A stretch of 64,000 nt of DNA from Candidatus Sumerlaeota bacterium (lineage in GTDB: Bacteria > Sumerlaeota > Sumerlaeia > Sumerlaeales > Sumerlaeaceae), in assembly GCA_012513815.1 (NCBI GenBank), contig JAAZBM010000010.1, forward strand, positions 1-64,000. Direction: 5' to 3'. Below the pieces are notes generated by a model. The model was not told where the DNA came from, searched no databases, and saw nothing but the letters and a program-made list of their open reading frames with translations. Shown in pieces: positions 1 to 8,592 of this stretch. Position 1 is the stretch's first letter. Each line of letters starts with the position of its first letter. A program made the position numbers and the translations under genes.

Positions 1-378
1 AACACCCGCAACACCCATTCTGGCAGTACCCCCGATGGCAACGCCAATCGCTAAAGACAATGCGACAACACCAACCGCACCGGCCGCTGCTACGAAGAAG
101 TAACCATCGTCGGTTCATGGGTCAGACCCATCAACGGACAACCCGGCGAAGAAGGAATCTCCTTCAATCAGGACGGAACCGCAGCATCCATCAACATGGC
201 AACTCTCGTCTACAAGTCATGGACAAAAGAGGGAGACAACCTGAAAATGGAATTCGAAAGTATCGGCAACGGAGTGACAACAACCGGAACGGCCACATAC
301 AAAATCGACGCGATTTCACCGGATACGCTCAAACTTTCCGAAAACGGAAATGTCATCTACGAGCTGAAAAAGAAATAA
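1..378 (+). pseudogene. Lipocalin-like domain protein, 5' end outside window, apparent frameshift
   Basis: The reading frame ending at 378 (frame 1) encodes about 90 residues from 'VTIVGSWVRPINGQ' to 'VIYELKKK'. It resembles the small lipocalin-like domains of secreted Bacteroidetes and PVC lipoproteins: a GSW opening, alternating beta strands, and a 'SINMATLVYKSW' segment. That frame has a stop at 52-54 and no ATG or GTG before the GSW opening; its first ATG (196) lies inside the domain. Frame 2 is open from base 2 to a stop at 100-102 and reads as a Thr/Pro/Ala-rich linker ending in 'AAATKK', as expected before such a domain. A one-base shift near 93-102 would join the two. This is either a real frameshift (pseudogene) or a sequencing error. 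The function of the family is not settled; a surface lipoprotein is likely. Confidence 0.5.
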
Positions 379-406
379 CAGCGCTAAAACTACAAAGCTT
401 TCATCT

Positions 407-441
407 TCCCCGAGGCCCACACAAAGGCGTCGGGGATTTTT
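407..441 (+). terminator. Rho-independent terminator
   Basis: A TCCCCGA/TCGGGGA stem with an inner GCC/GGC pair around a short loop is followed by TTTTT. It sits 29 bases after the stop of the lipocalin-like frame and separates it from the PHP-domain gene. Confidence 0.8.
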
Positions 442-521
442 ATGCAAAACACACAACACAAAATCCTTTCGCCATCTCGTTTGCGATGTATCATGTTTGT
501 ATAACCTCTGGAGTGTAAATA

Positions 522-1904
522 ATGAAAACTTTTCGCCTTTTGGCAATCACAACACTTGCCACAATAACCATCACCGCCGCATGGGGAAACGCGGAAATCC
601 TCCCCAAAATCTGCGAGTCTGGCAAAAACGCTAACTTCACAATCGAAGTGACAAACTACAACGGACCAATGCAAGACCTGAGAATCCTCTATATCAGCCA
701 AGACGGCAAATTCCTCGACGGCAAATATCACCACGACAGAAAAGCATTCGAAGTCCTAACACCCGAATGCACATCCGGCTCAAAAACGCTCAAACTCAAC
801 AACATCAAACTCAACGGCGAAGGAATCCACACGATGCAACTCGCCATCAAAGCAAACACTAAACCGGTCGAATGGAAAGTCATCGGCAAAATCCCCGTCT
901 ACTCACTGCAACCTGACCTCTTCGCCCTCAGACCATACAAAGGCGACTTCCACGCCCACAGCAAAAACAGCGACGGCGCCGGACCCGGATTCAGCGTTTT
1001 CGCCTACGCCAGACGCGGAGGACACGACTTCATGACGCTCTCCGATCACAGAAAATACAACACCGCAATCCCCGAAATGGAAAAAGTCAACGAACTCAAC
1101 TCCGGAATGCTCACCATACCCGGCGAAGAATTCCACCACGGACCAACACCACTACACTCCGTCAGCGTCAACGCCAAAGCCGGAGTCTGTGACTGGGTCG
1201 AAAACAACAAAGAAGAATTCGATAAAATGCTCGAAGCAAAAATGAAAGAAGTCCCCCAAAACGAACTCTCCGAATTCGACCACAAATCCGTCGCCACAGC
1301 CGAAGTCATGTACGACATCGCCCGCGAAAAAGCCGGAGCACAACTCGTCATATACAGCCACCCATACTGGATGCCAAACGGACGATACAACGCGCCGACA
1401 CCATACAACAAAACACTCCTCGACAGACACAAATTCGACGCAATCGAATGCCCAAACGGCACTGACGTCGAACAAGCAATGAAAGTCGTCGCCGACGTCA
1501 AAAGACTCGCACTCGCCGGATACGACGCCACAGTCGTCAACGTCAGCGACACACACAACGCCGAAAAAGAAGACTTCGCGTCAAACCACACAATCGTCTT
1601 CGCCAAAAACCTCAACGCCACAGACATCTGCAAAGCTGTCAGAGACGGCATGTGCGTCGCCACCATCGGCAAAGTCAACGACAAACCCAAAACAAAACCA
1701 CTCTACATCGGCAAAGAGAGACTCATACCCTACAGCTACTTCCTATCAAAATACTACTTCCCCAAACACGACCAAATCTGCAACAAACAAGCAAAAGCCA
1801 TGCTCAAAGACCTTTTCGGCCAAGGCAACGCCCAAACAAAAACAGAAATACACGACCTCCGCGACCAACTCACGGAATACAACAAAACAATCTGGGCCAA
1901 ATAA
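522..1904 (+). CDS. Secreted PHP-domain metallohydrolase-like protein
   Basis: This 460-residue protein has an N-terminal signal peptide (hydrophobic residues about 5-20, likely cleavage after an Ala near 20-25). A beta-rich segment of about 110 residues follows, then a PHP domain opening with 'KGDFHAHSKNSDG' near residue 140. The HxH pair, a later 'LSDHR', the 'YSHPYW' His and 'VSDTHNAE' are the expected metal ligands of PHP phosphoesterases, which usually carry two or three metal ions. The secreted form occurs in PVC and Bacteroidetes genomes next to glycan genes; the substrate is unknown. GGAG lies 9 bases before the ATG, supporting this start. The gene stands alone between a terminator and a hairpin at 1912-1937. 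The last 80 residues are Lys/Asn-rich and not assigned to a domain. Confidence 0.75.
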   Translation: MKTFRLLAITTLATITITAAWGNAEILPKICESGKNANFTIEVTNYNGPMQDLRILYISQDGKFLDGKYHHDRKAFEVLTPECTSGSKTLKLNNIKLNGEGIHTMQLAIKANTKPVEWKVIGKIPVYSLQPDLFALRPYKGDFHAHSKNSDGAGPGFSVFAYARRGGHDFMTLSDHRKYNTAIPEMEKVNELNSGMLTIPGEEFHHGPTPLHSVSVNAKAGVCDWVENNKEEFDKMLEAKMKEVPQNELSEFDHKSVATAEVMYDIAREKAGAQLVIYSHPYWMPNGRYNAPTPYNKTLLDRHKFDAIECPNGTDVEQAMKVVADVKRLALAGYDATVVNVSDTHNAEKEDFASNHTIVFAKNLNATDICKAVRDGMCVATIGKVNDKPKTKPLYIGKERLIPYSYFLSKYYFPKHDQICNKQAKAMLKDLFGQGNAQTKTEIHDLRDQLTEYNKTIWAK

Positions 1905-1911
1905 AACCAAC

Positions 1912-1937
1912 TGGGGGACAGCACACGCCGTCCCCCA
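1912..1937. terminator. Hairpin between convergent genes
   Basis: A perfect 8-bp stem TGGGGGAC/GTCCCCCA with a 10-base loop lies between the ends of the rightward PHP gene and leftward recX. There is no long T-run on either strand, so termination strength is uncertain. The position suits a bidirectional terminator. Confidence 0.55.
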
Positions 1938-1975
1938 ACACTATCTAACGGAATCTCACAGCCCCCTGACGCGGC

Positions 1976-2623
1976 TTAGTCATCGGGAGTGTTCAGGATT
2001 TCGTGCAGGACTTGCGCGACGATTTCATATTGGAAGCCGCGCCGCGACAGCAATCCCGCCAGACGCCGCTGTTGTGCCGCCAACTCCAGACCGGCCGGGA
2101 AGCTCTTGCGCCGCCGCTGCGCCAACTCGCGCGCCTGTTCCAACTGGACTTCGCGGCTACCGACCTCGGAGGTCGCCGTATTAATCAGTTCATCGCGAAC
2201 CCCACGATTTTTCAGGTCGTAGCGCACACGCAAAATCCCGTGTTTGCTGCATGTGGTGCGGCTCTGCGCAAAGTCGTTGGCATATGCCACATCATTAATC
2301 AGCCCCAGTTCATGGGCCGCCGCCACGGCGCTGTCGACCGCCGCCGCCCGAAACTTCCGCCGCCGCAGATACTCGCGAGCCTCACCCTCCGTCCGCCGAT
2401 ACACCTGCAAATACTTCACCAGCGCACGCCGTGACTCCAGATTCTCCTGGGCCTTGCGCAGCGCCGCCACCTCATCATCCCCCAGCACCTTGCCCGTACA
2501 CACACGATGCGTCACAACGATTTCGGGGTCCACCTTCACAACCGTCCCATCATCGAATTCAACGGACACCATATCCCCGTAGCGCGGCTGTCGATAGACC
2601 TTGAGCAGAATAATCGCCGGCAT
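1976..2623 (-). CDS. recX: RecX family regulatory protein
   Basis: This 215-residue protein has the RecX signature of tandem three-helix repeats: 'ALVKYLQVYRRTEGEAREYLRRR', 'VAAAHELGLINDVAYANDFAQSRT', and 'LRVRYDLKNRGV'. RecX binds RecA filaments and RecA protein in the cytoplasm and limits recombinase activity and strand exchange. The first 60 residues ('VYRQPRYGDMVSVEFDDGTVVKV') form the short beta-strand leader often found in longer RecX proteins. The start lies 8 bases after the stop of ispG, so the two are probably cotranscribed. recA is not in the window. The overall length is typical for the longer RecX subgroup. Confidence 0.88.
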   Translation of the reverse strand: MPAIILLKVYRQPRYGDMVSVEFDDGTVVKVDPEIVVTHRVCTGKVLGDDEVAALRKAQENLESRRALVKYLQVYRRTEGEAREYLRRRKFRAAAVDSAVAAAHELGLINDVAYANDFAQSRTTCSKHGILRVRYDLKNRGVRDELINTATSEVGSREVQLEQARELAQRRRKSFPAGLELAAQQRRLAGLLSRRGFQYEIVAQVLHEILNTPDD

Positions 2624-2631
2624 CGTGTCGC

Positions 2632-3783
2632 CTACATTCTCTCGATCATCGTCACAAGCGTATCCACAGCGTCCTCCTGTGACAATCCCGACTGCACCAA
2701 CATGCCCTTCTTATACAGCTGCATAGTTTCCCCCGCCACAATCAGCGCCAAATCCGCGTCGGCGGCCTCGCCGGGGCCATTGACCGCGCACCCCATAACG
2801 GCCACACGCAGCGGCCGCCGCACCTGAGCGGTACGCTGTTCAATTGCCCGTGCCACATCAGGCGTATTCACATTACTCTGTTGCCGCCCGCACGACGGGC
2901 ACGCAATCACCTCGACGCCCCATGGACGAATCCCGGCGGCGCGCAGCACGCGGAACCCCGCCGTTACTTCGCTGACCTTATCGCTATCGGAGCGTCCCGC
3001 GATACTCACGCGCAACGTATCGCCGATGCCGCTCAGCAACAGGCTTCCGATGCCCATCGCCGACTTGATGCAACTCTCCGTAAACGTCCCCGCCTCCGTC
3101 ACACCCAGATGCAGCGGGTAGTCGCATTCGCGCGCCAGTGACCGATAGGCCTTCGTCATCAGCGGAACATGGCTCGCCTTGACACTGATAACGGTATTAT
3201 AAAAATTGTGCGCTTCCAGAATCTTGATGTTATGCAATGCGCTGTCCACCAGTGCCTGCGCCGGATAGCCACCCTCGGGCGGACGCAACAGCCCCGACCC
3301 CGTGCCATCATCCTGAGCGCCATAACTCAGCGCAATCTCACGTTCGAGCGAACCGGCGTTCACCCCAACACGAATCGCCAAATCATACTGTTTCGCCGCC
3401 GCAACCACTGCCGCGATATGCTCCTCGTTGCCGATATTCCCCGGATTAATCCGAATCTTATCCACATACGGCGCCGACAGCACCGCCAGACGATGGTCAA
3501 AATGGATATCCGCGACAAGCGGCATCTTGAACCGCGCCCGTATCGCGGGCAGCGCCTCGATGGCCTTGAGCGAATTGACCGTCACGCGCACAATCTCGCA
3601 TCCGGCCTCCTGCAACGCCCCAATCTGGCGCAAAGTCGACTTGATATCCGCCGTTAGCGTCGCCGTCATACTCTGCACACGCACCGGGTTCTGTCCCCCG
3701 AGCACAACGCCTGAATGACCTAAAGGAACTTCCCGCGTGAAACGGCGTGGAAACGACAATTTTGCTGTACAATGTTTGGCCAT
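2632..3783 (-). CDS. ispG: 4-hydroxy-3-methylbut-2-en-1-yl diphosphate synthase
   Basis: IspG (GcpE) performs the penultimate step of the MEP isoprenoid pathway, converting MEcPP to HMBPP with a [4Fe-4S] cluster in the cytoplasm. The 383-residue protein has the usual length of the short bacterial form. It shows the N-terminal TIM-barrel opening 'GGQNPVRVQSMT', the metal/substrate strands 'VADIHFDH' and 'RINPGNIG', and the cluster ligands 'ACPSCGRQ' and 'GCAVNGPGEA' in the C-terminal domain. AAAGGA lies 9 bases before the ATG. It follows the SGNH esterase gene by about 60 bases and precedes recX by 8. The identification is unambiguous. Confidence 0.97.
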   Translation of the reverse strand: MAKHCTAKLSFPRRFTREVPLGHSGVVLGGQNPVRVQSMTATLTADIKSTLRQIGALQEAGCEIVRVTVNSLKAIEALPAIRARFKMPLVADIHFDHRLAVLSAPYVDKIRINPGNIGNEEHIAAVVAAAKQYDLAIRVGVNAGSLEREIALSYGAQDDGTGSGLLRPPEGGYPAQALVDSALHNIKILEAHNFYNTVISVKASHVPLMTKAYRSLARECDYPLHLGVTEAGTFTESCIKSAMGIGSLLLSGIGDTLRVSIAGRSDSDKVSEVTAGFRVLRAAGIRPWGVEVIACPSCGRQQSNVNTPDVARAIEQRTAQVRRPLRVAVMGCAVNGPGEAADADLALIVAGETMQLYKKGMLVQSGLSQEDAVDTLVTMIERM

Positions 3784-3844
3784 GGCGAAAAGTCCTTTAC
3801 AATTTTATTGGTATTATTACTTACGCCTAGGATTCCAAAAGCAT

Positions 3845-4540
3845 TTATTTTTTACCCGACGCCAGCGCCCGCCGAATCCAAACACCCGCCGTCGAATCAA
3901 TCCGCTCCGCGACAAGACCATACCCTGCGTCATTCGGATGAATCTGGTCAGACATAAGCGACGGAGTCCCCATAATTCCCTTGAGAATATGCGGAACATA
4001 AACGCATCCCCGACGCCGCGCCAGCGCCCGAAAAGCCCGACCATACTTCCCGCCCACATACGGCGGCTGAATCCCAACCAAAACAACCATCGCGCCCTCA
4101 CCCTGAAACGCGACAATCATCCGTTCAAGATTGCTCATCGTCTCTTCAAGCGGAATCCGCGTCAGCATATCATTGCCACCAAGCAGCAAAACCAGAACTC
4201 GCGGATGCTCCTTCAACACCGACTCAAGCCGCCCAAGCGCCGAGCGCGTCGTATCGCCACTCACACCCGCATTGACAACCTTGCACCCAAGAGTCGTCTC
4301 CAAACGAGAAACATACATGAACTCCGGCTCCGACGCACCCACGCCCGCCGTCAGACTATCGCCCAACACAACCACCGGAACCGCCCACGTCGCCCCGGAC
4401 GGCGCGCTCACATTCGCAATCGCCCACGAATTGTTCCGCCCGTAACAGCCGTACCACAACCCGCCCAACAGCAACGCGATAAGAACGAGGCACCACCACC
4501 GATGCCGCGAAAACAACTCCGTCACAAACCGCGGCATCAT
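3845..4540 (-). CDS. SGNH/GDSL hydrolase, membrane-anchored (TesA-like)
   Basis: This 231-residue esterase carries the SGNH blocks: 'VVLGDSLTAGVG' (block I Ser), 'VNAGVSGDTT' (Gly), 'LLLGGNDML' (Asn), and 'DQIHPNDAGY' (catalytic Asp/His). A hydrophobic segment at about residues 14-32 is either a signal anchor or a signal peptide, putting the enzyme in the periplasm or inner membrane. It resembles the arylesterase/lysophospholipase TesA group, which cleaves short acyl esters. Its ATG overlaps the kdsB stop by 4 bases (ATGA), so the genes are translationally coupled. That context hints at a role in envelope lipid or LPS acyl-ester turnover, which is inference. TTT and CTT runs in the 60-base gap to ispG do not form a clear terminator. 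Confidence 0.85.
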   Translation of the reverse strand: MMPRFVTELFSRHRWWCLVLIALLLGGLWYGCYGRNNSWAIANVSAPSGATWAVPVVVLGDSLTAGVGASEPEFMYVSRLETTLGCKVVNAGVSGDTTRSALGRLESVLKEHPRVLVLLLGGNDMLTRIPLEETMSNLERMIVAFQGEGAMVVLVGIQPPYVGGKYGRAFRALARRRGCVYVPHILKGIMGTPSLMSDQIHPNDAGYGLVAERIDSTAGVWIRRALASGKK

Positions 4541-5283
4541 TTGCCGCGTGCGGCAAGCACACGTTCAACGGCGGCAATATCCTGCGGCGTATCCACTGCG
4601 AGACTGTCATGCTCAACCGTGACGACAACCATCCGATAACCCGCCTGCAACAAACGCAACTGCTCAAGACTCTCCGCCTGCTCATAGGACGAGCGCGGCA
4701 GCTTGACAAAAGCCTCCAACGCCGCGCGACGAAAAACATACAGCCCCAGATGCTTCAGCGCCCACGGCTCGCCATCGCTCGGAGCCCCCGAACGTTCGCG
4801 ATTCGGAATCGGAGAACGGCTAAAGTACAACGCCATCCCCGCCGCGTCAACGGTCACCTTGACCATGTTCATATTATGATAATCTTTCTCCGTGACGATG
4901 GGCGTACACGCCGTACTGACCGATGCCTCGGGAGTCTCGACCAACGCATGGACGCACCGATCCACAATCAACGAATCAATCAGCGGCTCATCACCCTGAA
5001 TATTCACGACGATATCGGCCTCGCGCCCCTCGATTGCCTGAGCGATACGGTCGGTGCCACTGGCGCAGTCCATCGATGTCATAACGGCATCACCACCGGC
5101 CGCGCGAACAACATCAACAATTCGTTTATCATCCGTCGCAACGAGAACGGCATCCAGCATCGTGCATTTCTTCACAGCCTCAACAACACGAACAATCATC
5201 GGCTTGCCCGCAATCATCGCAAGCGGTTTGCCCGGCAGCCGAGTCGATGCGTAACGCGCCGGAATCACACCAAGAATCTTCAT
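4537..5283 (-). CDS. kdsB: 3-deoxy-manno-octulosonate cytidylyltransferase
   Basis: KdsB couples Kdo to CMP from CTP, supplying CMP-Kdo for the LPS inner core; it is cytosolic. Visible motifs are the nucleotide-binding 'IPARYASTRLPGKPL', 'VATDDKRI', 'NIQGDEPLI' and the C-terminal 'HLGLYVFRR...ESLEQLRLL'. The ORF track begins at 5292 (MIRMKIL), but AAGGAG lies only 1 base before that ATG and 10 bases before the ATG of MKIL at 5283. I therefore chose 5283, giving 248 residues, the usual family length. The stop overlaps the SGNH gene start. The presence of kdsB argues for a lipopolysaccharide-containing outer membrane. Confidence 0.95.
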   Translation of the reverse strand: MKILGVIPARYASTRLPGKPLAMIAGKPMIVRVVEAVKKCTMLDAVLVATDDKRIVDVVRAAGGDAVMTSMDCASGTDRIAQAIEGREADIVVNIQGDEPLIDSLIVDRCVHALVETPEASVSTACTPIVTEKDYHNMNMVKVTVDAAGMALYFSRSPIPNRERSGAPSDGEPWALKHLGLYVFRRAALEAFVKLPRSSYEQAESLEQLRLLQAGYRMVVVTVEHDSLAVDTPQDIAAVERVLAARGK

Positions 5284-5350
5284 CCTAATCATTCTCCTTC
5301 ATTCGCTGATTGTCTCTCAAATACTACCACAAACGCGGCGCATTTACGCC

Positions 5351-6838
5351 TCACTCCACTCCCTGACGGAACGGCAACGCCGGCAAACCTTCCGCGCTGT
5401 AAAGATTGCACAGCGGGAAATTCGCCCAACCATAACGCACAATCTTCGGGTCGGTCACATAACGGTGGAAGCTAAGCTCAACCTTGTCCTTGCCCTTAAT
5501 CTTAGCCTTAGCTGTGACGAACATACCATCCGAACCACAAACCTCAAAACCGCTCAAATCATCGCCACTCATGATATGCTTATCCAGTGTCACCGTCGTC
5601 GATTGGAGACTACTGCCGACATTGTCAAAAGTCAACAGAATAGACTGCTTATCCTTCGACAGTTTCGCGCTCTTCACGATTGGTCCGCTGCCGTGGGCAT
5701 CCTTACGCCCATAAACCAGATTCAGAACCGCCGAACTCATGCGCTCGCCCAGAGGAATCTTGAACGGCGGATGAATATTCTTTTCCTGTCCAAGGTCCAT
5801 CGCCGAAATCGCCGCGACATTCTTCACCTTTGTCAGCGTCTTTATTTGCTCATCACGCAACGTACTATACGGCGGATTGTCCGGACCTTCCTTGGCATCC
5901 ATAAATCCGGCAAGCACCACATAAACAAACGGCATATCGGGTTGATGCCATCTTGCCCGCCACGTGCTAATCATCGTCGCAAACAAATCACTATAATGTG
6001 TCTTGCCATAATCGGTAAACCCGGCATCCGTTTCGCCCTGATACCACACAACGCCCTTGATGGGAAACTTGTGCAGAGGCGCGATCATCCCATTATAAAA
6101 CAAACTCGGCTGATGAGGGTTAGGCGTTTTGTCGTTGACCATATCGAGGAACGGACGCAACAACGACGAATCACTCATGATTTCGCGAGGCGTCCACGCA
6201 CGCAACATCGAACCGCCAACAGCGCTATAAATCAACCCAATAGGAACACCGACTTCGGGTTGAAGATTCTTCCCGAAATAATAGCCCAACGCGGAGAATT
6301 CGTAATTTGCGTCCTTGTCACTCGTTCGCCAATCGCCACCAAACTTATCGTCGTTCTTCTTAATCTCGTCTTGCGGTTGCTCGGCATTACAGTGCTTCAC
6401 AACGAACAAACGCAAATCCGGATTCACAGCGTCAAAACTCGCGGTCGTAACAATGTCAGGAAACTGAGTATGGTAATAGACCACACGTGTGTCCATATTC
6501 GACTGACCGCCACAAAGCCAGACATCACCCACCGCCACATTCTTCAGTTCAACGGTATGCGTACTGCCGGACACTTTCAGCGTCAATCCCGTCGCCGCCG
6601 AGCGCTTATTCAGCAGGGCGCGCCATTCACCATCACTACCCGTGGCGACACTTGTCGAATCGCCATCCATCGACACTGTAATCATCTCATTGGCATCGGC
6701 AACACCACGAACAACAATCGGCATATCACGCTGAAAAACCATATTATCCGTATATAGATTATTCAGCACAACATCGGCTCCCGAACTGAATGACATCGTC
6801 ATAAAGACTGATAACAAAGATACTATTGATAAACGCAT
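5351..6838 (-). CDS. Secreted sialate O-acetylesterase
   Basis: After a signal peptide ('MRLSIVSLLSVFMTMSFSSG') the protein has a beta domain and then the SASA-type SGNH catalytic domain. Signature blocks are 'VWLCGGQSNMD' (nucleophile Ser) and 'VVWYQGETDA'. Enzymes of this family remove O-acetyl groups from sialic acids or from other acetylated glycans, opening them to sialidases. The ORF track starts at 6886, but AAAGGG lies 7 bases before the ATG at 6838, which begins directly at the signal peptide, so this start (495 residues) is preferred. It lies 67 bases upstream of kdsB and 77 bases downstream of the DUF4434 gene, all leftward. Preferred substrate is not deducible. Confidence 0.9.
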   Translation of the reverse strand: MRLSIVSLLSVFMTMSFSSGADVVLNNLYTDNMVFQRDMPIVVRGVADANEMITVSMDGDSTSVATGSDGEWRALLNKRSAATGLTLKVSGSTHTVELKNVAVGDVWLCGGQSNMDTRVVYYHTQFPDIVTTASFDAVNPDLRLFVVKHCNAEQPQDEIKKNDDKFGGDWRTSDKDANYEFSALGYYFGKNLQPEVGVPIGLIYSAVGGSMLRAWTPREIMSDSSLLRPFLDMVNDKTPNPHQPSLFYNGMIAPLHKFPIKGVVWYQGETDAGFTDYGKTHYSDLFATMISTWRARWHQPDMPFVYVVLAGFMDAKEGPDNPPYSTLRDEQIKTLTKVKNVAAISAMDLGQEKNIHPPFKIPLGERMSSAVLNLVYGRKDAHGSGPIVKSAKLSKDKQSILLTFDNVGSSLQSTTVTLDKHIMSGDDLSGFEVCGSDGMFVTAKAKIKGKDKVELSFHRYVTDPKIVRYGWANFPLCNLYSAEGLPALPFRQGVE

Positions 6839-6915
6839 AAGCGAACCCTTTGAGTTTTTATAATTTGTTGCGCACAACTGACCCACGATTTCAGCGACCT
6901 TACAACACCGCCCGA

Positions 6916-8436
6916 TTACTCGAGCTCGAAACCAGAAATCTCGACGGGCGTTTGCGGTGGAGACGAATAGACTTCGATCTCATTACATATGGCCCACTGA
7001 TAGAAGGGGAATGTGTAAACCACATAACGGGCGGAATACTCATTCGAGGTCGTCAACCGATAAATGGCATAATTCGTCGACTTGGACTCATTATTCGTCA
7101 TCAGCCCCAAATCCACATTACTTACGCCATTCGAAACCATAACACGAACAGAATCAGACTTAAGAGCCGGAACCGCGGCCCCATCAGCATGAATCATAAT
7201 CAACCGAAAATCTGTGAGACCTTTTTTTACCTCACCTAAGTCAAGCGTAATCGTCAGTGTTCCCGCATTGGAAGTATCCCACCAACCGACCATATCACCC
7301 TCGCCGCCCTGAACATAATCGATTGACCACTTGCCATCCGTGAGCTTCGTCATATTCGGGTCGGGATAGATGGTACTTGGCGCAAGGCTATAGCTATAAC
7401 TCTTGCCAAGAGACTCATTGACAAGAGTCTCTTTTCCCTCAAGGTACCGTTTATAATTGCAATTAAACGCAAACGACTTGGGAGAATACGTCGGCGAACA
7501 ATACTGCCAAACCCAACACACAAAATGGTCAACATAAGGCGCTTCTATTGCGAGCTGGGTTTTGACACGGGAAAAATCCGGCGGAGCATACTCAGCGGCA
7601 CCAATCGTAAACATCTCTAAATCCGACCAGAATTGGCGACCCGTCGCGTCGCAGGCGGCACGTGTAGCCGCGAAATATCGCTCAATCACCTCAAACGTAT
7701 TGAGCGTATTCGCGCCAATGCCATCCTGAACAATAATCAGATCCAGATTCGGACACGCATTCAAAATCGTCGTCCAAATCGATTGCCATTCGGCAGGCTG
7801 AGCATAAGCACTGTTCGAATTGTAAAACGGAGCATCCGAAACAATGAGACTGGAACGCAAACTCTTAATATGATTGCAAATCGGATTCAGAACACGATTC
7901 GTCAAAACGCCCAGAGCCTTCTCTGTCCGATAATTCGCGTTATCAATCTCCTGCGGCAAATACATCCCTTTCAGCGAAGAGTGCCCGCCATAGCGAGCAA
8001 ACAACTCATTGGCAACAATCGTACTGGTCGAAACAAGTTCCTCGGGATACGAAGTCTCCGTCAACGCCCAATTCCACTTGAACCAAGTATCCTCATCAAT
8101 CACCAAACCAAGATGGACATCCATCTCCTCCGCGTCTGCCGCGTCCATCATATTATCGAAATCCGTTGCGGCCGTCGCTGACATCGTCATCCCCGGAATA
8201 TTCGTCGGATAATAAGACTTCATTATGCTACTATTAATAGTATGCCGCATGATAACCGTCCTCATCCCGATATCCTTCATCTGCTGGAATTCATTGCGCC
8301 AATCTTCAACCGAATAACCAAGATATGGTTCCGGCGTCAGAAAGCCGCCGCCAAGACGCGCATCGGTCGCCGCCGTAGACAAAACGCAAGGCAAACACAA
8401 AAGCAGAACGAACAATATCCCTATGGACTTCAACAT
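6916..8436 (-). CDS. Secreted DUF4434 glycosidase-like protein
   Basis: A signal peptide ('MLKSIGILFVLLLCLPCVLSTA') precedes a TIM-barrel-like domain opening with 'GGGFLTPEPYLGYS...W..EFQQMKDIGMRTVIMRH'. This matches DUF4434, a glycoside-hydrolase-like family of gut and marine Bacteroidetes and PVC members. Acidic residues in 'YLPQEID' and 'FWSDLEMF' sit where barrel glycosidases place their catalytic acids. The last 150 residues form a beta-rich domain reminiscent of F5/8-type carbohydrate-binding modules. The ORF-track start at 8448 is GTG; the ATG at 8436 starts the signal peptide, so it is preferred. A near-consensus promoter lies at 8464-8493. Substrate is unknown; linkage to the sialate esterase suggests host-type glycans. 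Confidence 0.75.
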   Translation of the reverse strand: MLKSIGILFVLLLCLPCVLSTAATDARLGGGFLTPEPYLGYSVEDWRNEFQQMKDIGMRTVIMRHTINSSIMKSYYPTNIPGMTMSATAATDFDNMMDAADAEEMDVHLGLVIDEDTWFKWNWALTETSYPEELVSTSTIVANELFARYGGHSSLKGMYLPQEIDNANYRTEKALGVLTNRVLNPICNHIKSLRSSLIVSDAPFYNSNSAYAQPAEWQSIWTTILNACPNLDLIIVQDGIGANTLNTFEVIERYFAATRAACDATGRQFWSDLEMFTIGAAEYAPPDFSRVKTQLAIEAPYVDHFVCWVWQYCSPTYSPKSFAFNCNYKRYLEGKETLVNESLGKSYSYSLAPSTIYPDPNMTKLTDGKWSIDYVQGGEGDMVGWWDTSNAGTLTITLDLGEVKKGLTDFRLIMIHADGAAVPALKSDSVRVMVSNGVSNVDLGLMTNNESKSTNYAIYRLTTSNEYSARYVVYTFPFYQWAICNEIEVYSSPPQTPVEISGFELE

Positions 8437-8463
8437 AACTTGACTCACTTAAATATAATGTAA

Positions 8464-8493
8464 ATTATAACACAACACGAAACGCTTTGTCAA
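8464..8493 (-). promoter_or_regulatory. Sigma-70-type promoter for the DUF4434 gene
   Basis: On the minus strand TTGACA and TATAAT are separated by 18 bases, both perfect hexamers. The start codon at 8436 follows about 28 bases after the -10 box. Confidence 0.8.
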
Positions 8494-8592
8494 GCACGAT
8501 CCAGACAGGCAAAATATATCACCGAATTAATGATACTTCCTCATTCACTGTAATTTAAAGTATTTGACCAATTAATATATGGAGTAACGCTC

